A stretch of 64,000 bases of DNA. It comes from Clytia hemisphaerica. Taxonomy: Eukaryota; Cnidaria; Hydrozoa; Leptothecata; Clytiidae. The first letter of the stretch is position 1, and each line of letters starts with the position of its first letter. Below, piece by piece: positions 11,957 through 22,970 of the stretch. The position numbers and the translations under genes were made by a program. The stretch lies in assembly GCA_902728285.1 (NCBI GenBank), contig CACVBU010000477.1:110474-174473 (forward strand). Reading direction: 5' to 3'. The notes beneath the pieces were generated by a model that had not been told where the DNA came from, made no database searches, and saw nothing but the letters and a program-made list of their open reading frames with translations.

Positions 11957-12069
11957 GATTATTGTTAGCGGGGAAAGGTTTTTCGTTTTCTCTTCTCGTT
12001 CGATCTGGATTTTTACTACCCTTGACAACAGCTCAGATCGCTAAAATTTATTCAATTGAAAATACTTTG
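11957..12069 (+). CDS. Candidate gene A exon (LLLAGKGFSFSLLVRSGFL)
   Basis: Bounded by an acceptor (ctctttag at 11956) and a donor (ttg|gtaaga, GT at 12070). The open frame reads LLLAGKGFSFSLLVRSGFL, then LPLTTAQIAKIYSIENTL and ends in phase 0. No domain recognised. Its entry phase does not match the end of the candidate first exon, so another exon may be missing between them or one of the calls is wrong. Confidence 0.4.
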
Positions 12070-12438
12070 GTAAGACAGGGAAAATTGATACATGGAAAAA
12101 ATCTTTCTCTTTTCGAAAAATTGACTTGTTTGAAGGATTATTTTATGCTTATTCTATAGGAATGGAATAAATGACGTAGTCGGGCAATTTGGATTTTCGG
12201 CAAATGAAATCAAATTGACGACTACTGCTGACACACAATGACCGCGTAGTTAAACCCATCGCATTAATTTAACCATAATCGGCAGCCTCCCCCAACCACA
12301 GAACTCATATATAATTCTAGAACACTGGGTAATTAGTGTATATCTGGTTTGAGACGGGAATTATGACATTGAATGAATCCAAACTATTCAAATATCTTTT
12401 TATTTTGAAAAATTGCAAATTCTTCTTATGCCCACCAG

Positions 12439-12918
12439 ATCCACTTTCACAATCGTCACTTTGGACTGAGTCAAGTCAATCTACGGATCAATCAAGCCAG
12501 TCCACGGATCAATCAAGCCAGTCCACGGATCGATCTAGTCAGCAATCAACATCAACAGGCGACGAATCCTTTGAGTGGAAAACCGGTAAGTTTCGTAAAA
12601 CAGATGATTTGTCTATATGTTATCATTTCTCAAAGCATCATAATGTAACGTATTCTTTCAATTTCAGGTGACGATTTATCTGAAATAGAGAGGGAGAAAG
12701 CTATTTCGTACGTGCTAGATTGACACATTGTCTCACTCAAGGCGTACCACGAACTCACGCAATTGGCGGGAGAGTTACCAAGGACGCACAGGGTGGAAAA
12801 AATTAGAGACACATTTGAGATCCAGAGGACCGAGGGTAAAATCATTGGGGCTCAATGTTCGCTGAAAGATGAGCTGGAAAGAGATGCTAGAATACGTTGT
12901 GTAGAGAAAAGTGTTATG
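12439..12918 (+). pseudogene. Gene A: Ser/Gln repeat exon and following exon with an in-frame stop
   Basis: Exon 12439-12585 has three near-perfect 21-bp repeats encoding SSQSTDQ and ends at ACC G|GTAAG in phase 1. Exon 12668-12918 enters in the matching phase (cag|GT GAC) and reads DDLSEIEREKAISYVLD, then TGA at 12721, then HIVSLKAYHELTQLAGELPR and on to GAQCSLKDELERDARIRCVE. It ends at ATG|gtaagt. The residues after the stop are as protein-like as those before it. I recall this 'AYHELTQL..ELPR' pattern from uncharacterised cnidarian proteins that also carry the later gene A motifs. The TGA could be a disabling mutation or, less likely, a recoded or edited codon. Confidence 0.6.
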
Positions 12919-12966
12919 GTAAGTTGTCGCTATCATTATTGCTATTCTTGTTATTCTTGGAAAAAT

Positions 12967-13115
12967 AGATTTGATTCTTTTATAAGAATAGTGTACTTTG
13001 GTTGAGGGTGAGCATTATTCTTATTTTTCTATTGTTCTAAACAATAAGCCTATTGTTTTAAACCCGAAATCTCTCCCTGATATTCTTATAGAAGTTATTC
13101 TTATAAAAGAAAAAG
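12967..13115. mobile_element. Short intronic MITE with TTCTTTTATAAGAAT ends
   Basis: TTCTTTTATAAGAATAG at the left and the complement TTCTTATAAAAGAA at the right frame an interior containing AGGGTGAGCATTATT and TTCTAAACAATA. Related sequence lies at 21621-21710 and, inverted, at 57250-57410, so this is a dispersed family. Confidence 0.6.
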
Positions 13116-13174
13116 TGTGTTTTGTTTAACAATGCTTTGCTATTTCTTATTTGTCTTTCGTTTTATTTTTACAG

Positions 13175-13508
13175 CCGAAAGTTAGTGGGGATGGTACCAA
13201 GTTAACACGGAAGTCCAATCTGGTGGTATTATCGTACTAGGTGATAGAATCAACTGGATCACAACTTAAAAGTTCAGGTGCCTAGAAATTTTAGCAAGTT
13301 CGAAAATTTTTTCGCAAGCATAAACTATAATATACTTGGAATGCTACGTTTTATTTTACCTTCGAAAGGCTCTTAGAACAAAAAGAACATAATGAAATGT
13401 GTGATTTTATTTCAGGTAACAATGCTATAGGTGTTGGAATGGGTTCAGAAAGCTACGAATGTGTGAAAGAAAGTTTTGCTGACGTCATCAAAGACAATTT
13501 TAAATTTT
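13175..13508 (+). pseudogene. Gene A: 'SGDGT' exon and 'GSESYE' exon
   Basis: After a ttttacag acceptor (13174) the frame continues in phase 0 from the previous exon: PKVSGDGTKLTRKSNLVVLS, then TAG at 13238. A second acceptor (ttcag, 13415) opens NNAIGVGMGSESYECVKESF and then ADVIKDNFKF before a TAG at 13506. Both pieces match successive blocks of the same uncharacterised family as I recall it. There, an 'SGDG.k..r.sN.v..S' block and a 'G.ESYE.l' block precede the DELHLLLR block. The Asp in SGDG could be the first acidic residue of a DDE-type catalytic core, but that is inference. The region normally between here and the next exon looks shortened. Confidence 0.55.
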
Positions 13509-13864
13509 AGCTCTCAAATCTGTCCTTGTATATTACATTGATTAGATGTTTAATATAATTTTTCAAAAAATCTTACAATTTGAAAAATCAAAAAGTTACA
13601 GTATTTCAAAAAAATGGGGAAAAATTAAGCATATGCTAAGTATTACCTCGAGCCTATGAAAAAAGTATAAGCTACTTTGTAGTATGGATATAAGCAGTAT
13701 TTCAGTACTGTATAGTAGAATAAGAAGTATTAAGTATTACGATATAAGCAATCCTCAAGCATTTTTCAGCCTTATTAAGCTTTCGACCTAAGCATCTCTG
13801 AGCCTGTTTTCGGATTTTTACATGCTTAATAAAAAAAACATGTAATCAATTCATTTATTTTCAG

Positions 13865-15315
13865 ACAAGATCCCTTAAAATCTGGCAAGAAACGAACCTT
13901 CTCAAACTGGAAGAAACAACCAGGGTGCAAAGATGACAGGCTTCTTGAGAACGTTTGTTTGGAGATGTATATCGTAGATGAGCTTCATTTGCTACTTCGG
14001 GTAACCGATCGTTTAGAGGAGGGACTGTTTCACACGATAATTGACCAAGATGAGGTATGGTTATCTGAAAATGCAGAAATATAATCTGTAACGGTAACTT
14101 TTCCAAAAGATGAAGGTTCATAATCAGATGGTTTGGAATATCTGGCATGTGGGATTCATCTTTTGGAAAATTGTTACACAAAAATACTTTGAGGATTTAC
14201 TAGGGACCACAGAAGGTTTCTGTAATCTAAATATCTCAAACCATCTGATTATTCCTTTAAACAATAATAATAAAATATAATCTTTTATTCATAGAAAAAT
14301 GGCAACAACTTCTTGGAAAATAAACTGATTGAGTTGATGAAAAGGATTGGGGTCACACTGACATTTTGGAGGGAGAAGAAATCAAAGAAACTTGAATGGA
14401 CAAGCTTAATGGGAACAGATAAGAAGAAAATGCTAAGAAAGCTGCCACAATACTTCAGTGAGTTGCTCCCTGAGAAAGATGTCTTACCAACACAGCAACT
14501 TTGGAAGGTATAAACATCTACCTTAAGGGATGAAATTTCAGCGGATTATCCGCTGAAATTTTTTGCAAATTGAGTCACTGCCAAAATCTTGAATCTACTA
14601 CAGACCTTAGATTTTTATTGAAATAAACCTGTTTTATGACAATTATTATTTATTAAGTCTTAACAAATATCTTTGAATAATACTGTTAGGGCAGAGACAT
14701 TGTTGTAATGTTTTTTTTTACCTTTTTACGATAAGGTCTTTGAAGAACTGTACGACACGATCAACAAACCAAAATTGACAGAGGAAGAAATTGACACATT
14801 CCAACAAAAGGTGAATAATCTTTAAAATTATTGACTCTCCATTACGTAACCATACATTTGATGATGATACAAAATTGACACAATCCTGAAATAAAATCAA
14901 AATTATTTTTTAGACCTACGAGTGGATTGGTAGGCTCAAGAAGATGAACGGTTGTGGATATAGTTGGAGCTATCCTGTGACACCCTACATCCATATTTTG
15001 GCCAAACATGTACCTGACATTCTGCGAAAATATGGAACCTTGCGAATCTTCTCTGGCCAAGGTAAATTATAAATTCTTATTAAAATCACACTCTCCCTTT
15101 TGTACTTTTAACATATTTAACTTATCATTTGATCGCAACTTAATTTTACAGGTGTCGAGAAGAAAAATGATGATTTGAGGAAGATTTTTCACTCGAAAAT
15201 CAATAGAAAGGACGCATGTGTCAATCTTTTGAAAGTTGAGAAGAGAATGAGATGCCTGGAAGAAGAGGGTTTTGAAAGAAAAAAAAGATCATACCTCAAG
15301 AAGGCCGAAGCGTAG
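13865..15315 (+). CDS. Gene A 3' half: five consistent exons with DELHLLLRVTDRL and 'YGTLRIFSGQGVEK' blocks
   Basis: Exons 13865-14054, 14295-14507, 14736-14810, 14914-15061 and 15152-15315 all have AG/GT borders and compatible phases, giving an uninterrupted frame to TAG at 15313. Successive blocks are YIVDELHLLLRVTDRLEEGL, then KNGNNFLENKLIELMKRIGV with LTFWREK and EWTSLMGTDKKKMLRKLPQY, then VFEELYDTINKPKLTEEEID, then SYPVTPYIHILAKHVPDILR with KYGTLRIFSGQGVEKKNDDL, and a basic tail ending KKRSYLKKAEA. I recognise this as a recurrent uncharacterised family in cnidarians and other invertebrates. Its many scattered copies and HVPD..YG..FSGQG.E..ND pattern suggest a transposase-derived or transposase-like protein. 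No function is established to my knowledge. Confidence 0.75.
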
Positions 15316-15746
15316 CCGAATTCAACATCATCAATGTCTACATTTTTGAAAAAAATATATTAATAGTTTTCATTTAAATTCTAAAATTTGCTAAATTGAA
15401 ATAGAATGGTTCCAATCAGGTTACTTTAAGGGAAGAAGTTTTCACTAAATTTAATTTCGGGTTGTTTGACAAATCCACGAAACACAGATATTTTCAAGAT
15501 TCTGAGAATCACCCCTACAATTGGTCATTTTAGGGCAAAAAAGGTAATATTGTAAACATTTTGTTCATCTGACGTCAACGAGATCAGACGTCAAATTTTT
15601 TTGCAGAAGAGCCTTGAACAAAATACTGCAAAATTCACAATTTCTCAAAAAAACTTTAAAAAATACTAAAAAATCGGGTATTTTTCTCTAAAAACAAGGC
15701 TCTCTACAAAAAATAAAAGAATTACACAACGTCCAAATCAACACCG

Positions 15747-16985
15747 ATGGATGACGACATACCAAACAGCGATATTTCGTCGATTGACATATCTACAGTC
15801 GAAACACTGCCAACTTGTACTGTCAACAATTGCTACGACCCGGAAGAAAAATCTTCGCTAAAATGTACCAACACAAAATGTTTACGGCTTGTTCATTTCA
15901 AGTGTACCAAGTTACCAGCCTACCAAGTCCAGATCCATCTAAATAATCAAACTTAACGCGCTTCCACCAAAGTTAAAGGTACCTTCATTTGCGTTAATTG
16001 TGTTGAAGTTTCGAAAGACGTTTCCTCCTTATGTAGTAACGAAGAAGAAGATCTCAAAAAGATCATCCAAAGACGTGATCAAAAAATCGAGAAAATCGAA
16101 GAAAGTAAAACCAAACTAAGCGAAAGCAATAAAACCATGAAGAAGCTCATGAGAGAAAGAGGACTTGAGAAACATTTGCTTGATAACTTAAACAAAAGGA
16201 TCGAATCGCAGATCAGTGAACTCGGGGAGACCATCAAATCATCTCTCTTAGAAGAAATTCAATCTTCCCTGACGAAGGTTGAGTCGCAAGTTGAGAAATC
16301 GTATGCCAATGTAACAAAAGCTTCAAACACTCCGATGTTAACGAGTGGCTTAAAATCCATCGTCAAGGAAGCCAGATATGAGGAGATCAAAGAAAAAAAA
16401 GACCATGACCAACGTCAAAAGAATATTGTAATCCATGGTGTAGACGAGCAAGAGGACGAAGGAACCAGTGATGGAGACAAAAAATTCTTAGACGCACTTG
16501 TCAAAACGATCAAGATTCAAACACCAAGTATTAAGAGTGTTTCGAGGATTGGAAGAAAGGCCGAAGATAAGAAAAGACCAATAAAAGTTGTCCTTGGATC
16601 GGAAAAAGAAAAAATGACTTTCCTTCGTAATTTGGCTCCTTTAAAAGATAACCAAAAATACAAAGGAGTCAGTGTGACTGAAGACCTTACACAAACAGAG
16701 AGGCTAGTGCTCAAAGAATGGGCAGATAAGAAAGAAAAGAACTCAACTTGGATGATCCTGAGTGGGTTTGGCGCGTTAGAGGGGATTCAAAAAACGGGTA
16801 TTACCACAAGAAGTTCCCACGAATCAAATCCACTAAATCCCGTAATCACAAACAAAAAAAACAAAAAAATATTAAAAATACGGAAAAACCTAAAAAGAAG
16901 TTACAGAAAAAAGAAGTTCGAAAAAACCTAAACATCATATACACGAACGCCGATCAGCTCACAAGAAAAGAAGAAAGAACTTGTT
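15747..16985 (+). pseudogene. LINE (CR1/L2-like) ORF1 with PHD-like finger, plus the first residues of ORF2
   Basis: ORF1 starts with ATG at 15747 and runs to TAA at about 16929 in one frame, broken once by TAA at 15954. Order: acidic N-terminus; Cys/His cluster CTVNNCYDPEEKSSLKC, then CLRLVHFKC and FICVNC (PHD-like C4HC3); a long coiled coil (about residues 95-190); then RQKNIVIHGVDEQED and SVSRIGRK, the RRM-like core of CR1/L2-type ORF1 proteins; then a basic C-terminus. In an overlapping frame, ORF2 begins NIIYTNADQLTRKEE, the usual start of the AP-endonuclease, but stops at once and nothing further of ORF2 remains. The protein would bind element RNA. The copy is 3'-truncated and inactive. 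Confidence 0.85.
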
Positions 16986-17256
16986 GAGATAGTTACCATT
17001 TCATTTAGCTAAACGACAGGTATATATTTCATCTATCCAGTTATTATTGACTTGATAAATACAATTGTCGAAAAGTCGCACACACTACTGTGTTTTTAAT
17101 GTTCACAGTTATATTATTTTGTTGTTTGGTAATCAAGTTGTTTTGATAAAAAAGCCTACCATTAATGAGTATTTCATCCATTTACTGGCAAAGCCGGGAT
17201 ATGATATATTTCAGAAAAATCAATAATAAAAAATCAATAAGAATAAACGATCTTAA

Positions 17257-18308
17257 CTATGTTACAGTAATCCTTTGAATTATACGACGTTTCCTTTCTA
17301 AAATCTCCCCTGACTTTTGTTTTTGAAAAAGCTTGTGAGACTTCGAAAGGAAACTCCGCATATCTATTGGAAACCGAATCATAGTTTTGGTCCCTCTCTT
17401 GTTTATAAGGCCTGTATGCCAATCTTTTGGGAACCATTGAGGGTCAAAATCACCTTTGTTTAGAGATTTGTACCCCTGTTTTTTGTCCAACCCCCTCCCA
17501 TTAAAAAGAAACCTAAATATGCTGACAGGAAAATCGAGCTGCTTGACACTTCTCAACCTTTCTTTAAGGGAGGCCTCAAAACAAGAGAGGAGCTTTTCAA
17601 CATAAAAAGATACTTGCCTCGTTTCAGGGGCAGGACATTCCCAGAACCTGTAAAAGTAATGGTAAAGTGCCAATTACTTACTTAGCTTATTGCATGAATA
17701 TATAATATATAAGTATTTTTCCTAAGCAACATGATATGAGATTTCCATAAACAACTGAAACAAGTGAAAAATTAATTCAAGATTCTTTTACATTGTATTT
17801 GAGTTCATAAAAATGACAGTGGCAACTACAATAATAGCACTTACTGGATAATAGCAGCATCAAGAATATTGCAAGCAGGCTCCCATGTTGTATCTTCACT
17901 TCCCCATCCCAGCCACTTGATCAGATAGAACGTTCTTTTTCCAATCAGATAAAGAGACAGGGGAAAAATCTAGAATATTTTCACACTCCATCGCTTTGTT
18001 CCGCAAACCCTCCCCCTTATCTACTTAAAAGACTCTGTTTTGACTTTGTTTCGAAGTTAAGAGAAAAAAATAAAAATAAAATATTACTTTAAATTCTCCC
18101 TCCCCTCAGAAAAAACAAAGGAAAATACGACACAACAAAACAAAGAAAATATACTCACTCTTTTCTCAGCAAAAGTTTCCTCTGCTTGGTACATATCCTT
18201 TCTTTTTCTTATCGATCTCCATTCCATAATTTCTAGCTCACTTGCTGTGCTAGAATGATGCAATCCACTGTAGTTTAATTTCGTTTTGGATTTTAATCGA
18301 AGAGACAT
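17257..18308 (-). CDS. Three-exon chromodomain protein gene
   Basis: Minus strand. Exon 1 is 18308-18159 (ATG, MSLRLKSKTK through MYQAEETFAEKR, then gtgagt). Exon 2 is 17969-17848 (after attctag; ends ATT ATC CA|gtaagt). Exon 3 is 17647-17257 (after ttttacag; completes CAG, then FWECPAPE, stop). All phases fit, giving about 220 residues. Residues ~39-92 form a chromodomain: YQAEETFAEKR, then KRTFYLIKWLGWGSEDTTWEP and NILDAAII. The aromatic cage positions (Y near the start, W of IKW, W of TWEP) are present. The WGSEDTTWEP..NILD pattern resembles CBX/Polycomb and HP1-class readers of methylated H3. About seven extra residues (FPLSLYL) before the second strand depend on the exon 2 acceptor. The basic C-terminal half is not recognised. 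No stops or frameshifts, unlike most neighbours. Confidence 0.82.
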
Positions 18309-18439
18309 TTTGTTTATCAAGTATGTTCCTCTTGCTTCTCTGCTTGCCAATTCAAAAATGATTCCAAAAAAATTGAGCAGTTTCAATTCGAACACGCGTG
18401 CACAAAATATTTGATTTCTATTGTTTTATCGAACGTTGC

Positions 18440-18512
18440 GCCATCCAATCAAATCGCGCACAAATGTACACGGCTGCCAATCAAAAGACGGCAATTAACT
18501 TGTGACGTAATA
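18440..18512 (-). promoter_or_regulatory. Candidate promoter of the chromodomain gene (CCAAT boxes, CRE-like site)
   Basis: CCAATCAAAT at about 18444, CCAATCAAAAG at about 18476 and TGACGTAA at about 18502 lie 130-200 bp upstream of the chromodomain gene ATG, in a locally CpG-rich stretch. It could also serve a plus-strand transcript. Confidence 0.4.
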
Positions 18513-18598
18513 AGTAAGAAAAAACAAAAAGTGCAAACCCCCGGATAGAACTTTTTAAATGTCAACATAAACAACATCAATTCTGCGCGATGCGGAAG

Positions 18599-18783
18599 TT
18601 TTGGTGCCTACATCCCTGATTAAGGTTGGATTTGTGGATGTTCCCTTAAATTTTGTAAGACCCACAACCTTTACTTGTTTTAAGATTTTGAATCTACCTA
18701 AACAATATACGTCATTTAACGATTTGTATGCAAACATTTTGTTTCACATGGAGAAAGGCTCATTCGTGATTTCAGACGAATGA
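18599..18783 (+). CDS. HECT C-lobe terminal exon with candidate catalytic cysteine
   Basis: The frame reads LVPTSLIKVGFVDVPLNFVR, then PTTFTCFKILNLPKQYTSFN, then DLYANILFHMEKGSFVISDE and a stop at 18781. This is the shape of the last HECT segment: 'P...I.V.F', then 'TCF..L.LP.Y.s...L...l'. The Cys in TCF is in the place of the ubiquitin-accepting cysteine. There is no usable ATG and an upstream in-frame stop at 18568, so it must be spliced to an upstream exon; gaag at 18598 could be the acceptor. The preceding residues expected in HECT (FL.F.TG) are exactly what ends the fragment at 6220, and the phases (G + TT) agree. The two are likely parts of one gene whose intron now contains gene A and the opposite-strand chromodomain gene, or of one dispersed duplicate. 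Confidence 0.5.
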
Positions 18784-20844
18784 TAAAATTAAATTACTCT
18801 CTCACTCAAGATTATTTAAAACTGGTCGTGCTTGTTTTTTGATTATATTTTATCTTGCAGATTTTTCTAAAAATTTCAAATGTCCCCAGGAAAATGAGAG
18901 AATTGTGTCGAAAAGTGGGTTTCGAGAACCAAAGTTCGAGACCCTGTCACCGCTATTTCCGCGAAAATTAATTCCCTTAAGATAGTTGTCACACTTGGAA
19001 GAAGGGGGGGATAAAATGACCTTTTATGAGTTTTCTTTTGTGGACATTGTTTGAGTGCCGATTCCGAAAATTATCCTCTTTTCTTCTGAAAATCAATATA
19101 AAGGCTCCAACCCCTATACGCCAAGTTGACCAAAATGGGCATTTCCGATATGTACTTGTATGGGCAGTTTCTTAAGTAATTTTAGTCCAAATACAGATTT
19201 GTTTACTCGAGAGCTTTTGAAAAGACCAGTAATGGCTTTTAAGACTCGGGTAACCTAGCCTGATCAGTAGTGATTCTTGGTCAGAAGATGATAATTGCAG
19301 GGGTCAATATAGACCAAATCGAATTTGATAACCATAACTGCTACCATGTAAATAAATATTCGAATTTAAAGCAAAAATACAAATACAATAGTGTGTGTCG
19401 AGTCGGCTAAAACAGTAGCATTTGATGAAACGAAATTGTAGCGTTAATTGTATTCTCTGTTTGGTTTTAAACCCATCTAATGAAACTGTATCGCTTTTAT
19501 TCGCTTGATAGCTCACTTCCTGCTAAAAGTAACATCTAGGCCAGGTTAGATTTGTGCACCTGGTTATCAATAGCTTTTATATTGTGAAAAATCCCATGAA
19601 AATCGTATATTTTTTATCTGTTCAAGATATATGCCCATCAATATAATTTAATGTAATTTAAAGCCTTAATATCAAATCAATCGATGGAATTTGTTTTTCT
19701 TCTAGCACTAAGATACCAATTAGTTCGAACCGAGCTGTCTTTCATACCACTGTAAGTCCAGTTAGTGTGATTTTTGTGTAATTCTCGTTAGAAATTTAGA
19801 TGGATTCCCTAAAAAGATTTTTAGGCGAGTTTATAAAATTTGAATGTCAAAAAGACACTTCTAGACACTAAGGGCATTGGATTAATTATAGAGGAATGGA
19901 ACCAATATGAACCAGGTCGGCCATAATTGCTATTTTTGCTATTTTTTTTCTTTTTGCAATATGAAATATCTTTTGTTGGTATCATTTTAGTCTTTAAAAC
20001 TTCGGGAATGCATGGTTGCAGATTGCAATGCAATGTTGGCTCGGAAAATGCAACGAGGATGTATATAAGGAAAGCACACCTCTAACCTATATGTTTATTT
20101 TAAGCAGGAAGTGATCTTTAAGAGAGATAAGAGGGATACAATTTCATTAGAAGGGTGAGAAGGGTTTAAAAAATCAAGCAGAAATTGCAATTAACGGTGC
20201 ATTTTGATTTTATCAAATTTTACTATTTTGACCAGCCCGGTGCACAAAAGTTTATTGCTGGTTGACGCTAAAAAGTATCAAAAACAGCAAAAAGTAGCCT
20301 TTTTAAAAATAAACTTAAAAATTTTTCCATATCTTTTGACTGAATGAATACTTTGTTTTTCACAATGAGACAGACTTTAAATAGTGGTCACACTAGGGCG
20401 TCAATAAAGTTTTTTTGCGGATAATTTTTAATTTATTTTTCGAGCCTCGTATTGTATTGACGATAGATTAGAAATTAACGAGTAGTCAGTCTAGATTTAA
20501 CTTTTTATTTTATTTAGATTTATCTTTTGAGCTTAGTATTGAAAATTGATTGAAAGTATTACACTAGGTTTTATCTTTAATGTTTCTTGCAGAGATTATT
20601 CTTTTGAGCTTGATACCTTTAGGGAAAAAATTTCGTGGGATGAAATTCTGCTCGCGGCCATTAACTTCGCGTTTGAGACCTCAAAAATTAAACATTTCTT
20701 TGAATTTAGTTTCGCTTTCAAATATGTCATTTCGTTCTTTGATAGTTACGGTTAAGGTTTGTCGTTCTTTTTGTCGCTTTTTAATAGTTATTTGTCATTC
20801 TTTTTAGATTGTCTGAGATGGTATTTATACCGTAACTACTATGT

Positions 20845-20968
20845 ACTATAAATATGGTAGATTTATCGATTTTTACATATCTACACATATAGTAGATTTA
20901 CGGATTCTAAGATCTATATCTACACATATGGTAGATTTACGATTTTTACATATTTACACATATGGTAG
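20845..20968. repeat. Short tandem repeat (tatggtagatttacgattttt unit)
   Basis: About three copies of a phrase containing 'atggtagattta', 'gatttttacatat' and 'ctacacatat'. The flanks (19.0-22.0 kb) show no convincing gene. A diverged repeat pair there (about 20994-21090 and 21766-21860: 'tgacag.tccagaaatgacca' and following) is dispersed sequence. Confidence 0.6.
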
Positions 20969-22013
20969 AAATAAGTGCGAGATTGACCGTTAAATGTGAC
21001 AGATCCAGAAATGACCATTTTCACGCATAATATCATGAAAAATGTTTCAATCTTATTCAAATTTACACATGAGCTGCATTTTAGTGTCCATTAACAATTT
21101 TTTAAGAATCAGTTTACTTGGAAAAATTGTCGAGCTCTAAAAATCAAGCCACCAGCTGTTAACCATATTCGTCCTAGGGGCGGGACTGTGTCTGTTTCTT
21201 TTTTCTGTTTTTCTTTGGCATGAATTTTTCTGTAAATTCCTAACTTTTTTTTTAGCTTCAAAATTGCCACATTTCCAATACAAATTTATTTTTTATGTCA
21301 AATATATCGTTTAAACTGTAATTTATTGAATATTTATAAAATATAAATAAAATATAAAAGATAAAATAAGCATTTTAAACTCAGGCAACTTTTTTCTAAA
21401 GCTTTTTTTAACATATCATAGCTTTTTATAAGAACAAAGACGATTTTCGGTTTTTGCTCACTTCGAGCATGATGAGTGACGTCATCAAAAATATTTTTGT
21501 CAAAAGTAACCTTATATGACAAGGATTTTGTGTACCAAATTTCATCCAAAAAGACCCACTAGATCAAAGGTTAATTTCACAAAATGACTGTATTCTTATC
21601 AAATTCTGTGAACTCACCTTAGAGGCTATTCTTAGGGTATACTTACAATTTTTCCAATTTTCACCCTGATATTCTTATAGAAAATATTCTTTTATAAAAA
21701 AAGCGTGTACAGGAACATCCCCCTAGTTCTGAACCGCCCCTAAAAGCCTAGGATTGATAGGGTTAAATATGACAGGTCCAGAAATGACCAATTTCACACG
21801 TAGCATCATGAAAATTGTTCCTAATTTACACAAGAGCTGCATTTTAGTGCCCATTAACAATTTTCAAAATCAAACTGGATTCGTTAATTTATTGTGCGCA
21901 TAGGCCCTGACAAAGATAATTTTTTTGTCGGCCAATGGCTTTTTAAAGGCCCATCTCTTTTGCACGCGCTGGGCCGAAAATTTTTTACATTATCCTATTC
22001 GTCTTTTCTATAG

Positions 22014-22970
22014 ACTGAAGACAATGACAACAAATTTGATGACAATGAAAAACATGGGCAAATGGCTAAGAAGAAAAAATCTGTAAGTAATTTTCGAATA
22101 ATAGCTTTTCGTTCATAAACAGGGAAATCCTTAGAGAAAATTGAACCATGTGGAGTTTCCTGGAAAAAAAGGCATTTTGGATATGGCAATTTTAGAGGGT
22201 AGGATTTCCTTTGACGAAATGTTAAACTACAGTCTTGGGTTTGACTTTTGGATCAAAAAGGGCTTCAAATCCTGGGGTTGTCTCGAACTTTTCGAAACCA
22301 AAGTTTGAGAACTGGCCTGTAGTTGTTGTGCCCTTACCCTAAAGCAAAATACATGCCTTTCTCACAGACCCGCTAGGACCCCTGTACACTGAAAAATAGG
22401 CCAAAAATCGTCCCGGTAGAAAGAAAAATTTCATTTTTCATTATTATAACTTCATTATTAAGTTAAAATCTTAATTTCAGCGGAAGTGTCTAACAACTGG
22501 AAGTACGTTCTGTGGCAAGGAACAAACAAAGTCATGCCACGAGAAAACATGGCTTAACAGAGGAGAACGCTCTGGCATTGAAAAGCCAATATAACCTCTA
22601 CAAAGAACGCATCATAAAGAGCGACGCTGATCGTAAATCGAAGAGGCGAATTCACAAACGAAGAACCTGCCCTATACTAGGTTGCTCGAAAACACCTAGA
22701 AGATTAAACAATCACTTGAGACAGACTCACAAAATAAAGAAGAAAGAATTATTTGACCGCCTCATGAAAAAGAGTGAACTTGCGGAAAATTTCGAAGACA
22801 GTGAAGTTGAAAATGAGGATGAATCGGGGTCAGAGGAGGAGTCCGATTATGTGGCCTTCAAGAATATTTTTGCGAAAGAAAGAGACTCGCTGCTATTGAT
22901 TCGAACTCTGACTCCGACTCAGATTGTGACTGGTTACTTGAAACCACGAGAAGATGGAATGCTAAGAAAG
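22014..22970 (+). pseudogene. Gene B 5' exons: two C2H2-type fingers and acidic linker
   Basis: Exon 22014-22082 (ctatag before, tct|gtaagt after; phase 0) encodes an Asp/Asn-rich stretch ending MAKKKKS. Exon 22481-22970 follows a ttaatttcag acceptor. Its first frame reads RKCLTTGSTFCGK, then a frame shift near 22515 leads into SHATRKHGLTEENALALKSQ. Together these make a finger whose second Cys has become Ser. Next is a second finger, RTCPILGCSKTPRRLNNHLR followed by QTHK (C-x4-C...H-x4-H), then an acidic linker (EDSEVENEDESGSEEESD) and LTPTQIVTGYLKPREDGMLR, ending aag|gtaaaa. Paired fingers of this form precede the transposase-like core in the uncharacterised family to which the 29.2-kb exon belongs; grouping them is inference. 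Confidence 0.6.
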
